Below, piece after piece: positions 9,016 to 17,553 of a stretch of 64,000 bases of DNA. The DNA lies in contig JADLHJ010000033.1 in assembly GCA_020848835.1 (NCBI GenBank), positions 1 through 64,000 of the forward strand, given 5' to 3'. The stretch comes from Candidatus Hydrogenedentota bacterium. Lineage in GTDB: Bacteria > Hydrogenedentota > Hydrogenedentia > Hydrogenedentales > SLHB01. The notes under the pieces were generated by a model that saw nothing but the letters and a program-made list of their open reading frames with translations, did no database searches and had not been told where the DNA came from. The position numbers were made by a program, and so were the translations under genes. How positions within the stretch are numbered: position 1 is the first letter of the stretch; every line of letters begins with the position of its first letter.

Positions 9016-11187
9016 ATGTCTGTATCGGATCATGCGCTACTCGATCGTTGGACAAACCAGCGCGACGCGGAAGCCTTTGCCGAAATCGTTTCGCGCCATT
9101 CCGCGATGGTGTTCAGCACCTGCATTCGAGTACTCGGCAATGCTGCCGACGCGCAGGAACTGACGCAGGAATGCTTCGCGCGATTGGCGCAAGGCGTCCC
9201 TGGCGGCAAGCAAGCGTGGACTTCGCTCGGGGGATGGCTCCACACGGTCGCTACGCGCCGCGCACTGGATTGGCGCAAGTGCGAAGCCCGTCGGCTGCGC
9301 CGGGACACGGAGTATGCAGAAACAGCGCAGCCTGACAGCGCAATACACGATTGGGACGACGTGCAGGGCTTCGTGGACGACGCGATTGCGAGTCTGCCCG
9401 ATCTGCTGCGCGAGCCGGTGGTGTTGCACTTTCTCGAGGGGCAAAACCATCGCCAGATTGCGAAGCGGCTCGGCGTTCCGCGGCGGACGATCTCGAGCCG
9501 CATTGCGCTTGGTATCAAACAGGTGCGTGAGCATCTGACGCGCCGTGGCGTCGTAGTGACTTCAGCGGCACTCGGTGTTGCCATACGCATCGAGGCAATG
9601 CCGATGACCTTGGTGGAGAGCCTTGGGCGCATGGCGCTTGCAGGCGGAACGGCTGCCATACCGGCAGCGGCGCCCGCGGCGTGGAACACAGCAGTAATTG
9701 CAGGAGCGGTGATCGCAATGAAGAAGAGTATCGTAGCGGCCTTCGTAGTCATACTCCTCGCCGGAGGTACATTCTACTGGGTCCGTTCGCGGGCGGGTGA
9801 GAAATACATCGAGCGTGTAAACGCGGAACGGGTCCAATTAGCTCGAACGCCCGAAGCCGCAGCGCCGGCGCAGGCACCAGTCGAAGCACCGCCGTACGTC
9901 CCGGCTCCCGCGGGACCGTCGCTCACGGAACGCATCGGTACTATGTTGACACCGGCGGCAGAACCAGCGGACAGCGCCGCCGCGACCGGCGCGCTCGAGG
10001 GCCGCGTTACGCTTTCGGGCAAACCCTTGCCAGGCCAAATGGTGATGATTATGTACGGCGCGGGAACGCAGTACGCAGTGCGAACCAGCGCCGACGGCAA
10101 GTTTTCGTTACAAAAACTTCCCGCCGGCGAGATCACCGCGTACGCGATGTTCGCCGACGACACGGAGGGCGTGCATCGCGTGCAGCGACAGGAAACGATC
10201 CGCGACGGCGCGACGACGCGGCTGGACATCGATTTCGCGGGAGGCGGCGGTGTCGCGGGGCAGATCACGTGCGATGGTATGGTTCCCGAAGATGCGAACG
10301 TCCGCGTCACTTCATTGCCCGCCGAAGGTGGTACAGAAAATCACCTGGCCGACGCGGATTCCACAGGGCACTACAGTGTCATCGGAATACCGTCGGGAGC
10401 GGCGCAAGTCCTCGTCACCGCGACAGCCGCGTCCGGGGCGCACCGAATGCGCCGGGCAAATGTCGCAGTCAACGCCGGAACGATTACGCGGTGTGACTTC
10501 GACATCTCAGGAGGGAGCAGCGTGACCGGCGCAGTCGCGGGTTTGGTCAGCGGCGACCGTGTACAGGTGGTCGCAGTGCTCGATCATACCGCCGTTCCCG
10601 CGCAGATGAACGTTGTATGGTGGTTCAGTTTGCGCGATCAACTCGCCGCACGCGATCAAGTATCGATCGACAGCACAGACTACCGCCTCGAAGGGCTTGA
10701 CGCTGGCACATATACCATCATCGCGTTGGGCGGTTCGGGGGCCAATGCGCGCGATGTAGCATCTTGGCGCGTGCAACATGCGGTCGTCCAGTTGGACGGT
10801 TCGAACACGGTCGAACTGAATTTCGATCTCGCGGGCGGCGTCGAACGGCCGATCAGTGTTGCGGGCACGGTAGAGGGACTCGAAGAAGGTGAGAAAGGCG
10901 CGCTCGTTTTTGTGTCTGGCGATACCGAAATGCCCGCGCAAATTACAGACGAATTCCTCAGCGAACTTCAACGCAGCGCCGCGAGCACCGTGCCGGTTGA
11001 AGACAACCAAACGTTCCAGGTGCGCGGCCTCGATCCGGGCAAATACACGGTATTCGCGCTGGCTGGCGCGCACGGCGTCATGAGTGCGCAGGAACTGCGT
11101 TTTACTACCGGTGCCGTAACTGTTACTGAAAACGAAACGGCTACGTTGGACATCGAGTTCCCGCCGAATCCTGGGCAGGGCAAATAG
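9016..11187 (+). CDS. ECF sigma factor fused to a membrane helix and carboxypeptidase-regulatory-like domains
   Basis: About 723 residues. The N-terminus is a complete ECF sigma-70 core: region 2 (about 17-90, with DAQELTQECFARLAQG) and region 4 (about 125-178, helix-turn-helix NHRQIAKRLGVPRRTISSRI). A single hydrophobic helix follows (about 238-257). The remaining 450 residues are beta-rich repeats (GALEGRVTLSGKPLPGQ..., SADGKFSLQKLPAGEITAYA), the pattern of carboxypeptidase-regulatory-like / SpaA-like sandwiches. Predicted topology is sigma domains in the cytoplasm and sandwiches outside, i.e. a membrane-bound sigma factor. No separate anti-sigma gene is adjacent. The start is ATG at 9016; an upstream in-frame ATG at 8983 is possible. 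The C-terminal domain is homologous to the C-terminus of the second fusion at 49.8-53.2 kb. The divergent Gfo/Idh-HEAT unit is a plausible target, by position only. Confidence 0.85.
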   Translation: MSVSDHALLDRWTNQRDAEAFAEIVSRHSAMVFSTCIRVLGNAADAQELTQECFARLAQGVPGGKQAWTSLGGWLHTVATRRALDWRKCEARRLRRDTEYAETAQPDSAIHDWDDVQGFVDDAIASLPDLLREPVVLHFLEGQNHRQIAKRLGVPRRTISSRIALGIKQVREHLTRRGVVVTSAALGVAIRIEAMPMTLVESLGRMALAGGTAAIPAAAPAAWNTAVIAGAVIAMKKSIVAAFVVILLAGGTFYWVRSRAGEKYIERVNAERVQLARTPEAAAPAQAPVEAPPYVPAPAGPSLTERIGTMLTPAAEPADSAAATGALEGRVTLSGKPLPGQMVMIMYGAGTQYAVRTSADGKFSLQKLPAGEITAYAMFADDTEGVHRVQRQETIRDGATTRLDIDFAGGGGVAGQITCDGMVPEDANVRVTSLPAEGGTENHLADADSTGHYSVIGIPSGAAQVLVTATAASGAHRMRRANVAVNAGTITRCDFDISGGSSVTGAVAGLVSGDRVQVVAVLDHTAVPAQMNVVWWFSLRDQLAARDQVSIDSTDYRLEGLDAGTYTIIALGGSGANARDVASWRVQHAVVQLDGSNTVELNFDLAGGVERPISVAGTVEGLEEGEKGALVFVSGDTEMPAQITDEFLSELQRSAASTVPVEDNQTFQVRGLDPGKYTVFALAGAHGVMSAQELRFTTGAVTVTENETATLDIEFPPNPGQGK

Positions 11188-11302
11188 CTGGCGTTTCCGA
11201 ATGAATTTAGGTAGTTGAGGAATTCATGACGGGACAACAGATGAGGCGCTCTGACACACACGCGAAACCAAAGCAGTTCTATTTTGTATACACCACTATT
11301 TT

Positions 11303-11392
11303 CGTGCTCGTGCTCGTGCTCGTGAGTCGTCATCGTACTCGCACTCGATACTCGAAAAATCGAGTACGATGACGAGCAGGAGCACGAGCACG
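11303..11392. repeat. Large imperfect inverted repeat built from CTCGTG units
   Basis: Between two convergent genes lies a low-complexity array of CTCGTG units (11303-11330) continuing into CATCGTACTCG (11331-11341). After a 19-base loop come the exact complement CGAGTACGATG (11361-11371) and a complementary CGAGCAGGAGCACGAGCACG-type arm ending at 11392. The whole can fold into one hairpin of about 90 bases. Position and symmetry suit a bidirectional terminator. The simple-sequence arms also resemble a mobile palindromic (REP-like) element. Confidence 0.8.
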
Positions 11393-11416
11393 TGGTGAAT
11401 TGAATCTTGAAACGCT

Positions 11417-12037
11417 CTAAAGGCGCAGTTCCATGCGGCGATGACTGGGTACTGCCGCGTGTTGGTTTCGTAGAGTGGACGCGTTCTCGCGCGTGACGGA
11501 AAACCCGAGGCGCTCGTAGAGTTCCTGGGCGCGGGGATTTTCGGCCGACACGTCGAGGACGGCGGCAGGGCGCTTAAGTCTGCGGCCTTCTTCCAACAGA
11601 TGCTCCACGATGCGCGCGCCGATGCCTTTGCTACGGTACTCGGGTGACACTCCGAGGTGCGCGATGCAGTGTTCGTGCTTCGATGGCGGGCGCACGATCT
11701 TTTCGACTTGCAGTGCACGAGCAATTGCGCCGGGCGCACGCAAAGGGCCGTAGTGCGCGAAAATGTTTGCGGTGCCTTGCACCATGAAGCGCAAGGTCGT
11801 GTCGCCCGCAAATGCAGCGCCAATGCCAACGATCTTGCCGTCGAGCTCCGCAACCGTGTGAATGGCGTAGCCAAGTTCGCCTGCATTGCGCACAAAGCCG
11901 CGGCGCATGCATGCGAATACGTCTTCCTTGCTTCTTGACGTGAAAATGTAATCGAGCACCGCCGGGCCCGAACTGTAGATAAGTGGAATGGCCGCGTCTG
12001 CGTCGTCCGGTGTCGCGGGCCGCAACGTCATTTCCAT
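11417..12037 (-). CDS. GNAT-family N-acetyltransferase
   Basis: A 206-residue cytoplasmic protein. The acetyl-CoA-binding signature appears as LGVSPEYRSKGIGARIVEHLLEEGR (about 130-155; Q/RxxGxG/A pattern R-S-K-G-I-G). It is followed by AAVLDVSAENPRAQELYERLGF, the usual beta5-alpha4 segment of GNAT folds. The N-terminal ATPDDADAAIPLIY matches the beta1-alpha1 start. The acceptor substrate is unknown. It is transcribed leftward, ending next to the large hairpin repeat, 51 bases downstream of the porin gene, so it may be a distal member of the FGE-sulfatase-porin unit. Confidence 0.85.
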   Translation of the reverse strand: MEMTLRPATPDDADAAIPLIYSSGPAVLDYIFTSRSKEDVFACMRRGFVRNAGELGYAIHTVAELDGKIVGIGAAFAGDTTLRFMVQGTANIFAHYGPLRAPGAIARALQVEKIVRPPSKHEHCIAHLGVSPEYRSKGIGARIVEHLLEEGRRLKRPAAVLDVSAENPRAQELYERLGFSVTRENASTLRNQHAAVPSHRRMELRL

Positions 12038-12088
12038 GGGAAGCGGCTTGCTTTGGCAAATTGAGGCGGACGAAGGCTGAACGAGTCT

Positions 12089-13465
12089 CTAGAAGCGCAC
12101 GTGTCCGCGAATTCCCAGCACAACTGTGGTGTCATTTTTCTCCACCGCGGGATTGATAATTTGAATATCGGGGGTTATCTGTAGCCATGGGGTAACGGCG
12201 ACATTGTAAAAGATTTCGACGCCTTGTTCATGGCCGAGCCCAAGATCGCCGGGTAGTTCGCTGCTCGTGTCCATGTAATACCAGCCAATACCAAAACGAT
12301 CGTTGTCGCGCCCCGGGATGATGCCTTTCCCGCCGATGCCCAAACTGAAGAACGACGCGATGGGGTTTGTGTCGTCGTCAGCAAATCCAATACGCCCGAA
12401 CAGGCCAAACCCCTGCGTTGGGTCGTCAGCCTCAGCGTGGACATATTGATCGAAATTGTAGTATGCACTCCACGAACTGTTTTCACGATCGATCTGGTTT
12501 ATGTAGCGCTTGATCATTAAACCTTTTCTAATAATTGCGCGCGTTCGTGCTGCAAATTCTTCCGCCGGGCTGTCGTATTCGGTGTTGCGCCCATTGCGTC
12601 CGCGCCCGAGCAATCGCGGTAACGATATGTCGAACGCATCGCCAAGATTGATGAACTCATCGTTGGACCACGTGACTCCGACAAGTTGATGTCCGCGTTG
12701 ACCGAAGAAATCCGTTTTTAATCGAAACTCGCCGGCGAACGACGTACCTCCATCAAAGGCCGTGTCGAAACCGCTTTCCATCGCCGTGCCGTCCGTGTCA
12801 ACCGCAGAAATTGACAGCATGGTTTCCGGGTCGCCTGTGGGCAATATCACGATCGCGGCGCCCAAGGGTGCGTACGGCATGGTCACAGCAGTGACGAGAT
12901 TGAATGCGAAAGCGGCATTTAGAAATTTTGTGTCGGCGCGGCCGTGCGCAAATTCATTTACGTCACCGGTCGATGTATCCATCTTTCCTAACGAGATACC
13001 AAAATGCGGCGAGAGGAATTGCGTGATTTGCAGGTGGGAAAGCGCAAGATCGTTATCGTTTGGTTCTGGAAAAAGTGCAACGCCGTTCGCCGGAAATAAG
13101 GCGCCGGTATCGCCGTTGATATTTTCGTCGTAGTACCGTTCCGCGCGAAGAAAGAGCATTCCACCGGGCCAAAGCCCCAGTTGTTTAGAATCGAGACGAA
13201 GGACGAGTTCGAGGTTGCCGCCAAATTCCGAATCGGAATTCTTTCCGCCGTCAACGATCGCGGAGTAAATCGTAGTGTTATTCAATTCCAATTGAAACCC
13301 GTGTTCGGCAAGCGATGTGCGCGCACCGCCCCAATCGCCCGTCATACGGGAGCGCGCTGCGAAACTTCCGGTGTAGTCTTCAATGGGAACAAGCGGCGGG
13401 ACTTCTTCGGCCCGCGACAGAACCGTGAGGCCAAAAAAGAACACGGAGATACTTAGGCGATTCAT
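12089..13465 (-). CDS. OprB-type carbohydrate-selective porin
   Basis: About 458 residues. A signal peptide (MNRLSISVFFFGLTVLSRAEE) is followed by RMTGDWGGARTSLAEHGFQLELNN, the recognisable N-terminus of OprB-family outer-membrane porins. Alternating hydrophobic/aromatic strands follow, and the chain ends in a C-terminal Phe (GIRGHVRF), as expected for Bam-dependent barrels. It passively admits mono- and oligosaccharides through the outer membrane. Start 13465 is used since it directly precedes the signal peptide; upstream in-frame sequence belongs to the sulfatase gene. It starts 5 bases after the sulfatase stop, implying translational coupling. Together with sulfatase and FGE this suggests uptake of desulfated sugars. 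Confidence 0.86.
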   Translation of the reverse strand: MNRLSISVFFFGLTVLSRAEEVPPLVPIEDYTGSFAARSRMTGDWGGARTSLAEHGFQLELNNTTIYSAIVDGGKNSDSEFGGNLELVLRLDSKQLGLWPGGMLFLRAERYYDENINGDTGALFPANGVALFPEPNDNDLALSHLQITQFLSPHFGISLGKMDTSTGDVNEFAHGRADTKFLNAAFAFNLVTAVTMPYAPLGAAIVILPTGDPETMLSISAVDTDGTAMESGFDTAFDGGTSFAGEFRLKTDFFGQRGHQLVGVTWSNDEFINLGDAFDISLPRLLGRGRNGRNTEYDSPAEEFAARTRAIIRKGLMIKRYINQIDRENSSWSAYYNFDQYVHAEADDPTQGFGLFGRIGFADDDTNPIASFFSLGIGGKGIIPGRDNDRFGIGWYYMDTSSELPGDLGLGHEQGVEIFYNVAVTPWLQITPDIQIINPAVEKNDTTVVLGIRGHVRF

Positions 13466-13470
13466 ACTCC

Positions 13471-15069
13471 TTACCTCGCCATCGGCGGCACCGCCGTAAG
13501 CCGGGCGATAACGTCTTCCAAGTTCGAGCTCGTGAGTTTTTGGCGAACTGGATAATCCTTGAAACTCTGTACCCAGTTCATTACGTAGCCTTGTAAAGGC
13601 ACCTGCAGGAACAAGTGTTCCGTTTGCCACTTGCTATACAAAAAACTTTCGGTTCCACGCTCAAAGGGATCCATACGCATGTCGTAGATGTTAGGCACGC
13701 GTAAGCGCGTGTATTCGCGGTTCCACACGTCGAATCCTTTGTGCTCCTGCTCAAGAAAGGTCATCTTCCATCGGTTTAGCCGAATCGCGGCAAGATCGCC
13801 GTCGTCCGTCCAGTACAGAAATTCGTTTCGGGGGCCAGCGGGTGCTTCGCCTTTCAGGTAGGGAAGCAGATTATAGCCATCCAGATGCACTTTGAATGAC
13901 TTTCCAGCGGCCTCATAACCCTTGGCAACTTTCGCCACAAGATCCGTTTCTCCGGCTGCTGCGGCGAATGTCGGGATGAGGTCTTCATGTGCGCACACAT
14001 CGTTCACCACCGTGCCCGGCTTTACCGTACCGGGCCAACGAATCAGCGTGGGCACGCGGAAGCCGCCCTCCCAGCAGGTTGCCTTCTCTCCTCGAAAGGG
14101 TGTGTTTCCGCCGTCCGGCCATGTGCAAATCTGCGCGCCGTTGTCGGTGGTGAAGACGACGATAGTGTTTTCCGTCAACTTCAGGTCGTCAAGTTTCTTC
14201 AGCATCTGGCCGACGAAACCATCGAGTTCGACCATGGCGTCCGCGTACATGCCGAGTCCGGTTTTGCCTTCGGACTCTTTTTTCAGATGCGTCCAGATGT
14301 GCACGCGCGTGGGGTTGAAGTAACAGAGCCAGGGTTTACCTTCCGCGGACTTGCGATCGATGAAGTCCAGCGCGGCGGCGGTGAAATCTTCGTCGATCTT
14401 TTTCATGCGTTCGACGTTGAGCGGCCCTGTATTCTCGATGGCCTGCTTGCCTACGCGTCCGTATTGTGGATCGACGGTTGGATCGTCGGTATCGGTTGCC
14501 TTGCATTTGAGTACACCGCGCGGGCCGAAGCGTTGACGAAATCCCGGGTCTTTCGGATAGTCTGCGTTCTCAGGTTCTTCTTCCGCGTTGAGATGATAGA
14601 GGCTGCCGAAAAATTCATCGAACCCATGCACGGTCGGCAAAAACTCGTTGCGGTCACCGACATGGTTCTTGCCGAAATGCCCGGTGGCGTATCCGAGGTT
14701 TTTCATCACTTCGGCGACTGTGATGTCTTCAGCGCGCAGGCCGAAATCCATCCCCGGCATGCCCACGCGCGTGAGGCCGGTACGAATGGGAGACTGGCCG
14801 GTGATGAACGCGGCGCGGCCTGCGGTGCAGCTTTGCTGCCCGTACCAGTCCGTGAATCGCGCACCTTCCGCGGAGATGCGATCGATGTTTGGCGTGCGGT
14901 AACCGAGCATGCCGCTGTTGTAACAACTCGTGTTATACCAGCCTACGTCGTCGGCCATGATTACAAGGATGTTGGGCTTTTGTTGTGCGTGCGTGGTAAT
15001 TGGAAACAAAAGGCTCGCGGCGACGAGCGCCGCAATCGAAATTACTACGTTAGTAAAGTTCCTGCGCAT
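13471..15069 (-). CDS. Secreted Cys-type sulfatase (arylsulfatase family)
   Basis: About 532 residues with a signal peptide (about 1-29, ending in THAQQ). The alkaline-phosphatase-like sulfatase core is clear: metal ligands in ILVIMADDVGW (Asp 40-41) and the modification site S-CTAGR (Cys 81, CxAxR). This Cys is converted to formylglycine and acts as nucleophile. The C-terminal TTDNGA segment supplies further metal ligands. It hydrolyses sulfate esters, probably on glycans, in the periplasm or outside. Start 15069 (ATG) has GGAGG (15079-15083) 9 bases upstream. It lies 26 bases after the FGE gene, whose product would activate it, and is immediately followed by a sugar porin. The sulfated substrate cannot be deduced. 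Confidence 0.93.
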   Translation of the reverse strand: MRRNFTNVVISIAALVAASLLFPITTHAQQKPNILVIMADDVGWYNTSCYNSGMLGYRTPNIDRISAEGARFTDWYGQQSCTAGRAAFITGQSPIRTGLTRVGMPGMDFGLRAEDITVAEVMKNLGYATGHFGKNHVGDRNEFLPTVHGFDEFFGSLYHLNAEEEPENADYPKDPGFRQRFGPRGVLKCKATDTDDPTVDPQYGRVGKQAIENTGPLNVERMKKIDEDFTAAALDFIDRKSAEGKPWLCYFNPTRVHIWTHLKKESEGKTGLGMYADAMVELDGFVGQMLKKLDDLKLTENTIVVFTTDNGAQICTWPDGGNTPFRGEKATCWEGGFRVPTLIRWPGTVKPGTVVNDVCAHEDLIPTFAAAAGETDLVAKVAKGYEAAGKSFKVHLDGYNLLPYLKGEAPAGPRNEFLYWTDDGDLAAIRLNRWKMTFLEQEHKGFDVWNREYTRLRVPNIYDMRMDPFERGTESFLYSKWQTEHLFLQVPLQGYVMNWVQSFKDYPVRQKLTSSNLEDVIARLTAVPPMAR

Positions 15070-15095
15070 CTCCAAATACCTCCGCTTGATATTGA

Positions 15096-16187
15096 TTATT
15101 TGTTTGCCGGGGACTTTACGCACCTGAATCCGAGATGATTTGCCCCCGAGCTGACTTCGCCTTTGCCGCGCGTGCCTACCATGTATCGCGTGCAATATTC
15201 GTTTGTGCAGAGAAACGAACCGCCGCGGTGCACGCGCTTTTTCTCCTTGGGTTCGAGCGGATCGAAAGACGACTCCGGACCAGCGGGATTCCGCGCGACG
15301 GCGCCAGCAAGGGTGGCGTAGTAATCAGGCCGATACCAGTCACTGCACCATTCCCAAACGTTGCCGGACACGTCATACAGGCCGTACGCATTAGGCGGAT
15401 ATTGGGCGACAGGTGCAATGCCGGCAAATCGATCGGCGCCCGTGTCATTTAGCGGGAACTTGCCTTGAAACGTGTTCGCCATCTGTTTTCCCCCAGGTGC
15501 AAATTCATCGCCCCAGGGGTATAAGCGACCAGTCTCCCCTCCACGCGCGGCAAATTCCCATTCGGCTTCCGTGGGTAATCGTTTGCCGGCCCACGTGGCG
15601 TAAGCGTGTGCGTCTTCATACGCGACGTGCACGACGGGATAATTGCGCAGCCCTTTGAGATCGGAGGCTGGGCCGAGCGGATGACGCCAATTTGCGCCCT
15701 TGCAGTAGTTCCACCATTGATAATGGTTGGTGAGCTGCACAGGACGATCCGGAGGCGTGAATACGATAGAACCGGCAACTAGATTTTCGGGCGGTGCGCC
15801 TGGGAAGTCTTCCGCGCGCGGCGCCCGTTCGGCTACAGTGACGTAGTTTGTTGCCTGCACGAATATCGCGAATGCTTCGTTGGTAACCTCTGTTGCATCC
15901 ATCCAGAAACCATCCACGTATACGCGATGAATTGGCTGCGCGTCGCGGGTCACGCCTGGTTGCGCACATAGGGATTCGCAGGACTCTTCTGATCCCATTG
16001 AAAACTCGCCGCCGGGGATCCAGACCATCCCGGTTGGTGCGGACGTTTGAGGCGATGTTGTGTTGGGAGTCGTGGCTGCGAAACCTAGAGCGGCGTCAGG
16101 TGACTCAGTTTCCGCAGCGAATACGGCCGGCGATATCGCGAACAGGCAGATGCGTAGCCGCGCGGCGAGGGCATACAGACAGCACAT
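15096..16187 (-). CDS. Formylglycine-generating enzyme (sulfatase-modifying factor)
   Basis: About 363 residues with a likely signal segment (1-24, ending in AVFA). A complete SUMF1/FGE domain follows: GMVWIPGGEFSMGS (about 53-66), the FWMDATEVTNEAF segment, RLPTEAEWEFAARGG (about 203-217), YDVSGNVWEWCSDWY, and the diagnostic C-terminal RGGSFLCTNEYCTRY with Cys 327 and Cys 332. That Cys pair with five-residue spacing binds copper and does catalysis in true FGEs, so this should be an active sulfatase-maturing enzyme. It is the first gene of the leftward FGE-sulfatase-porin unit. The ATG at 16187 lacks a clear Shine-Dalgarno. The frame is open further upstream and there encodes two CxxC pairs, but that region overlaps the promoter. 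Confidence 0.9.
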   Translation of the reverse strand: MCCLYALAARLRICLFAISPAVFAAETESPDAALGFAATTPNTTSPQTSAPTGMVWIPGGEFSMGSEESCESLCAQPGVTRDAQPIHRVYVDGFWMDATEVTNEAFAIFVQATNYVTVAERAPRAEDFPGAPPENLVAGSIVFTPPDRPVQLTNHYQWWNYCKGANWRHPLGPASDLKGLRNYPVVHVAYEDAHAYATWAGKRLPTEAEWEFAARGGETGRLYPWGDEFAPGGKQMANTFQGKFPLNDTGADRFAGIAPVAQYPPNAYGLYDVSGNVWEWCSDWYRPDYYATLAGAVARNPAGPESSFDPLEPKEKKRVHRGGSFLCTNEYCTRYMVGTRGKGEVSSGANHLGFRCVKSPANK

Positions 16188-16324
16188 GGGAAAAGGTATA
16201 TTTCGATTGCCGCACTTCAGACAGAGAATCCCTGTATGTGAAACTTCGTTTGACTTGCAGCCCCAGCAAAGCCCACTTTGCCCGCGCGAAAAGATACGGA
16301 CAACGCAGCTTATTAGCAATGTAG

Positions 16325-16353
16325 ACTGTACAGACAACCTTTGGGTCTGTCAA
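16325..16353 (-). promoter_or_regulatory. Sigma70-type promoter for the FGE-sulfatase-porin unit
   Basis: On the minus strand TTGACA (16353-16348), a 17-base spacer and TACAGT (16330-16325) form a near-consensus housekeeping promoter. The expected transcript start is near 16318, about 130 bases before the ATG at 16187. Confidence 0.7.
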
Positions 16354-16475
16354 GGCGATCTCTCGTGATACAGGGAAATACCGAGCGACGTTGGCCGATT
16401 TGCATTCCAAGCGCGACCACTGGAAAAGCCGCGCCAAGCACGGCACAGTAGAAACCAGAACTGGGGGTACGGAAA

Positions 16476-17408
16476 TTGAGCATTGCAATCTTTTTCGCGA
16501 CGGCCATCGTTTCTTCTGCGGGTGCCTCCCAGACGGCCCCGATTATGGCGGTAATTCCCGAGGGAAAGCAGAACGCGACTTTTACCAACGCGCTGCACCC
16601 CGGGAACCGCATCGGTTACCGGTTTCACGAGCATACGCCGCTAATCTATGGCGCAGCGCCAAAGGACACTACTGAAGCTGGAGTCGAGTTAGGCACTGTC
16701 GCGGCGTTGGAGGCAGACTTCGCCAAGCGTTCCAACATCCTGAAGAGAGAAATTGAAATCGGCGATGCCGACTGGGCGCCGCAGACATGGACGTTCTACA
16801 TGGCGCCCGTGGACGACGGCGTGGAGATGCTGTGGATTGTCGAGACGAAAGACATAGGACTCAATGAGTATTACGGCGTGCAGCAGTGCTTCCGTCTCGG
16901 CGGCGTGACAAATGCAGCTTGGCGCAGGGAATTCGCGGAGACGCCTGCCTTCAGCGAATACGACCTGTGGAACGTTTCGGAAAAGGACAAGCCTGACAAG
17001 ACCAGCCTGACCTATGTGCTCCGCTCCGGCGAATGGCAAACAATCCCCGCGACACGTGACCCCGTCGGCGCGCGCACGCCGCTCGGCGTGAAGTACGACA
17101 CCCTCCGCGCGGGCGGCGATCTGAACACCATGCTGAAGGTCGGCCCCTACGAAGCGCGCATGCTCGACCCCATCGATGACGGCCTAATCACGCGCATCAA
17201 CCTCGATAAAACCTGGGTCTGCGGCATCTATTGGGAACGCACCTCCCACGTCACCGACCACCACCCCGCCGATTGCCTGCACAGCATCGTAAACATCGGC
17301 GTCATCCCACCACACAGCAAGCGCGCGATCCGGGGAAAAATCTCCTGGTTTGAAGGCGCGCTGAATTCCCTGCAATCCAAGTGGAATCTGAGTTTCTCCG
17401 CTAAGTAG
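16476..17408 (+). CDS. Secreted protein of unknown function
   Basis: 310 residues with an N-terminal signal sequence (IAIFFATAIVSSAGASQTA). The rest is soluble, aromatic-rich and mixed alpha/beta. Visible points are several Trp-rich strands (WTFYMAPVDDGVEMLWIVETKD, KTWVCGIYWERTSHVTDHHPADC) with clustered His/Asp near the C-terminus. I do not recognise the family. The TTG start has GGGGG about 8 bases upstream. It is divergent from the FGE operon and lies upstream of the large 3-keto-hydrolase/cytochrome gene in the same direction. A carbohydrate-related role is suggested only by the neighbourhood. Confidence 0.7.
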   Translation: MSIAIFFATAIVSSAGASQTAPIMAVIPEGKQNATFTNALHPGNRIGYRFHEHTPLIYGAAPKDTTEAGVELGTVAALEADFAKRSNILKREIEIGDADWAPQTWTFYMAPVDDGVEMLWIVETKDIGLNEYYGVQQCFRLGGVTNAAWRREFAETPAFSEYDLWNVSEKDKPDKTSLTYVLRSGEWQTIPATRDPVGARTPLGVKYDTLRAGGDLNTMLKVGPYEARMLDPIDDGLITRINLDKTWVCGIYWERTSHVTDHHPADCLHSIVNIGVIPPHSKRAIRGKISWFEGALNSLQSKWNLSFSAK

Positions 17409-17553
17409 TGCCAAGCCACTTAACGCCACATCTGGAATCCCGCGCGCCCATGTTCTAAAGTAGTTGGATTCGCCGCTCCATGATTTTGGGGCGCGTTTGG
17501 CGGGATTGGGCTGCGTTCATTTCCTTTCTGAAACCAGGTTCAGGAGATCTCTT

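Noticed and set aside
11303..11392. CRISPR array
   Set aside because: The units are six bases, contiguous and inverted, with no spacers and no cas genes nearby.
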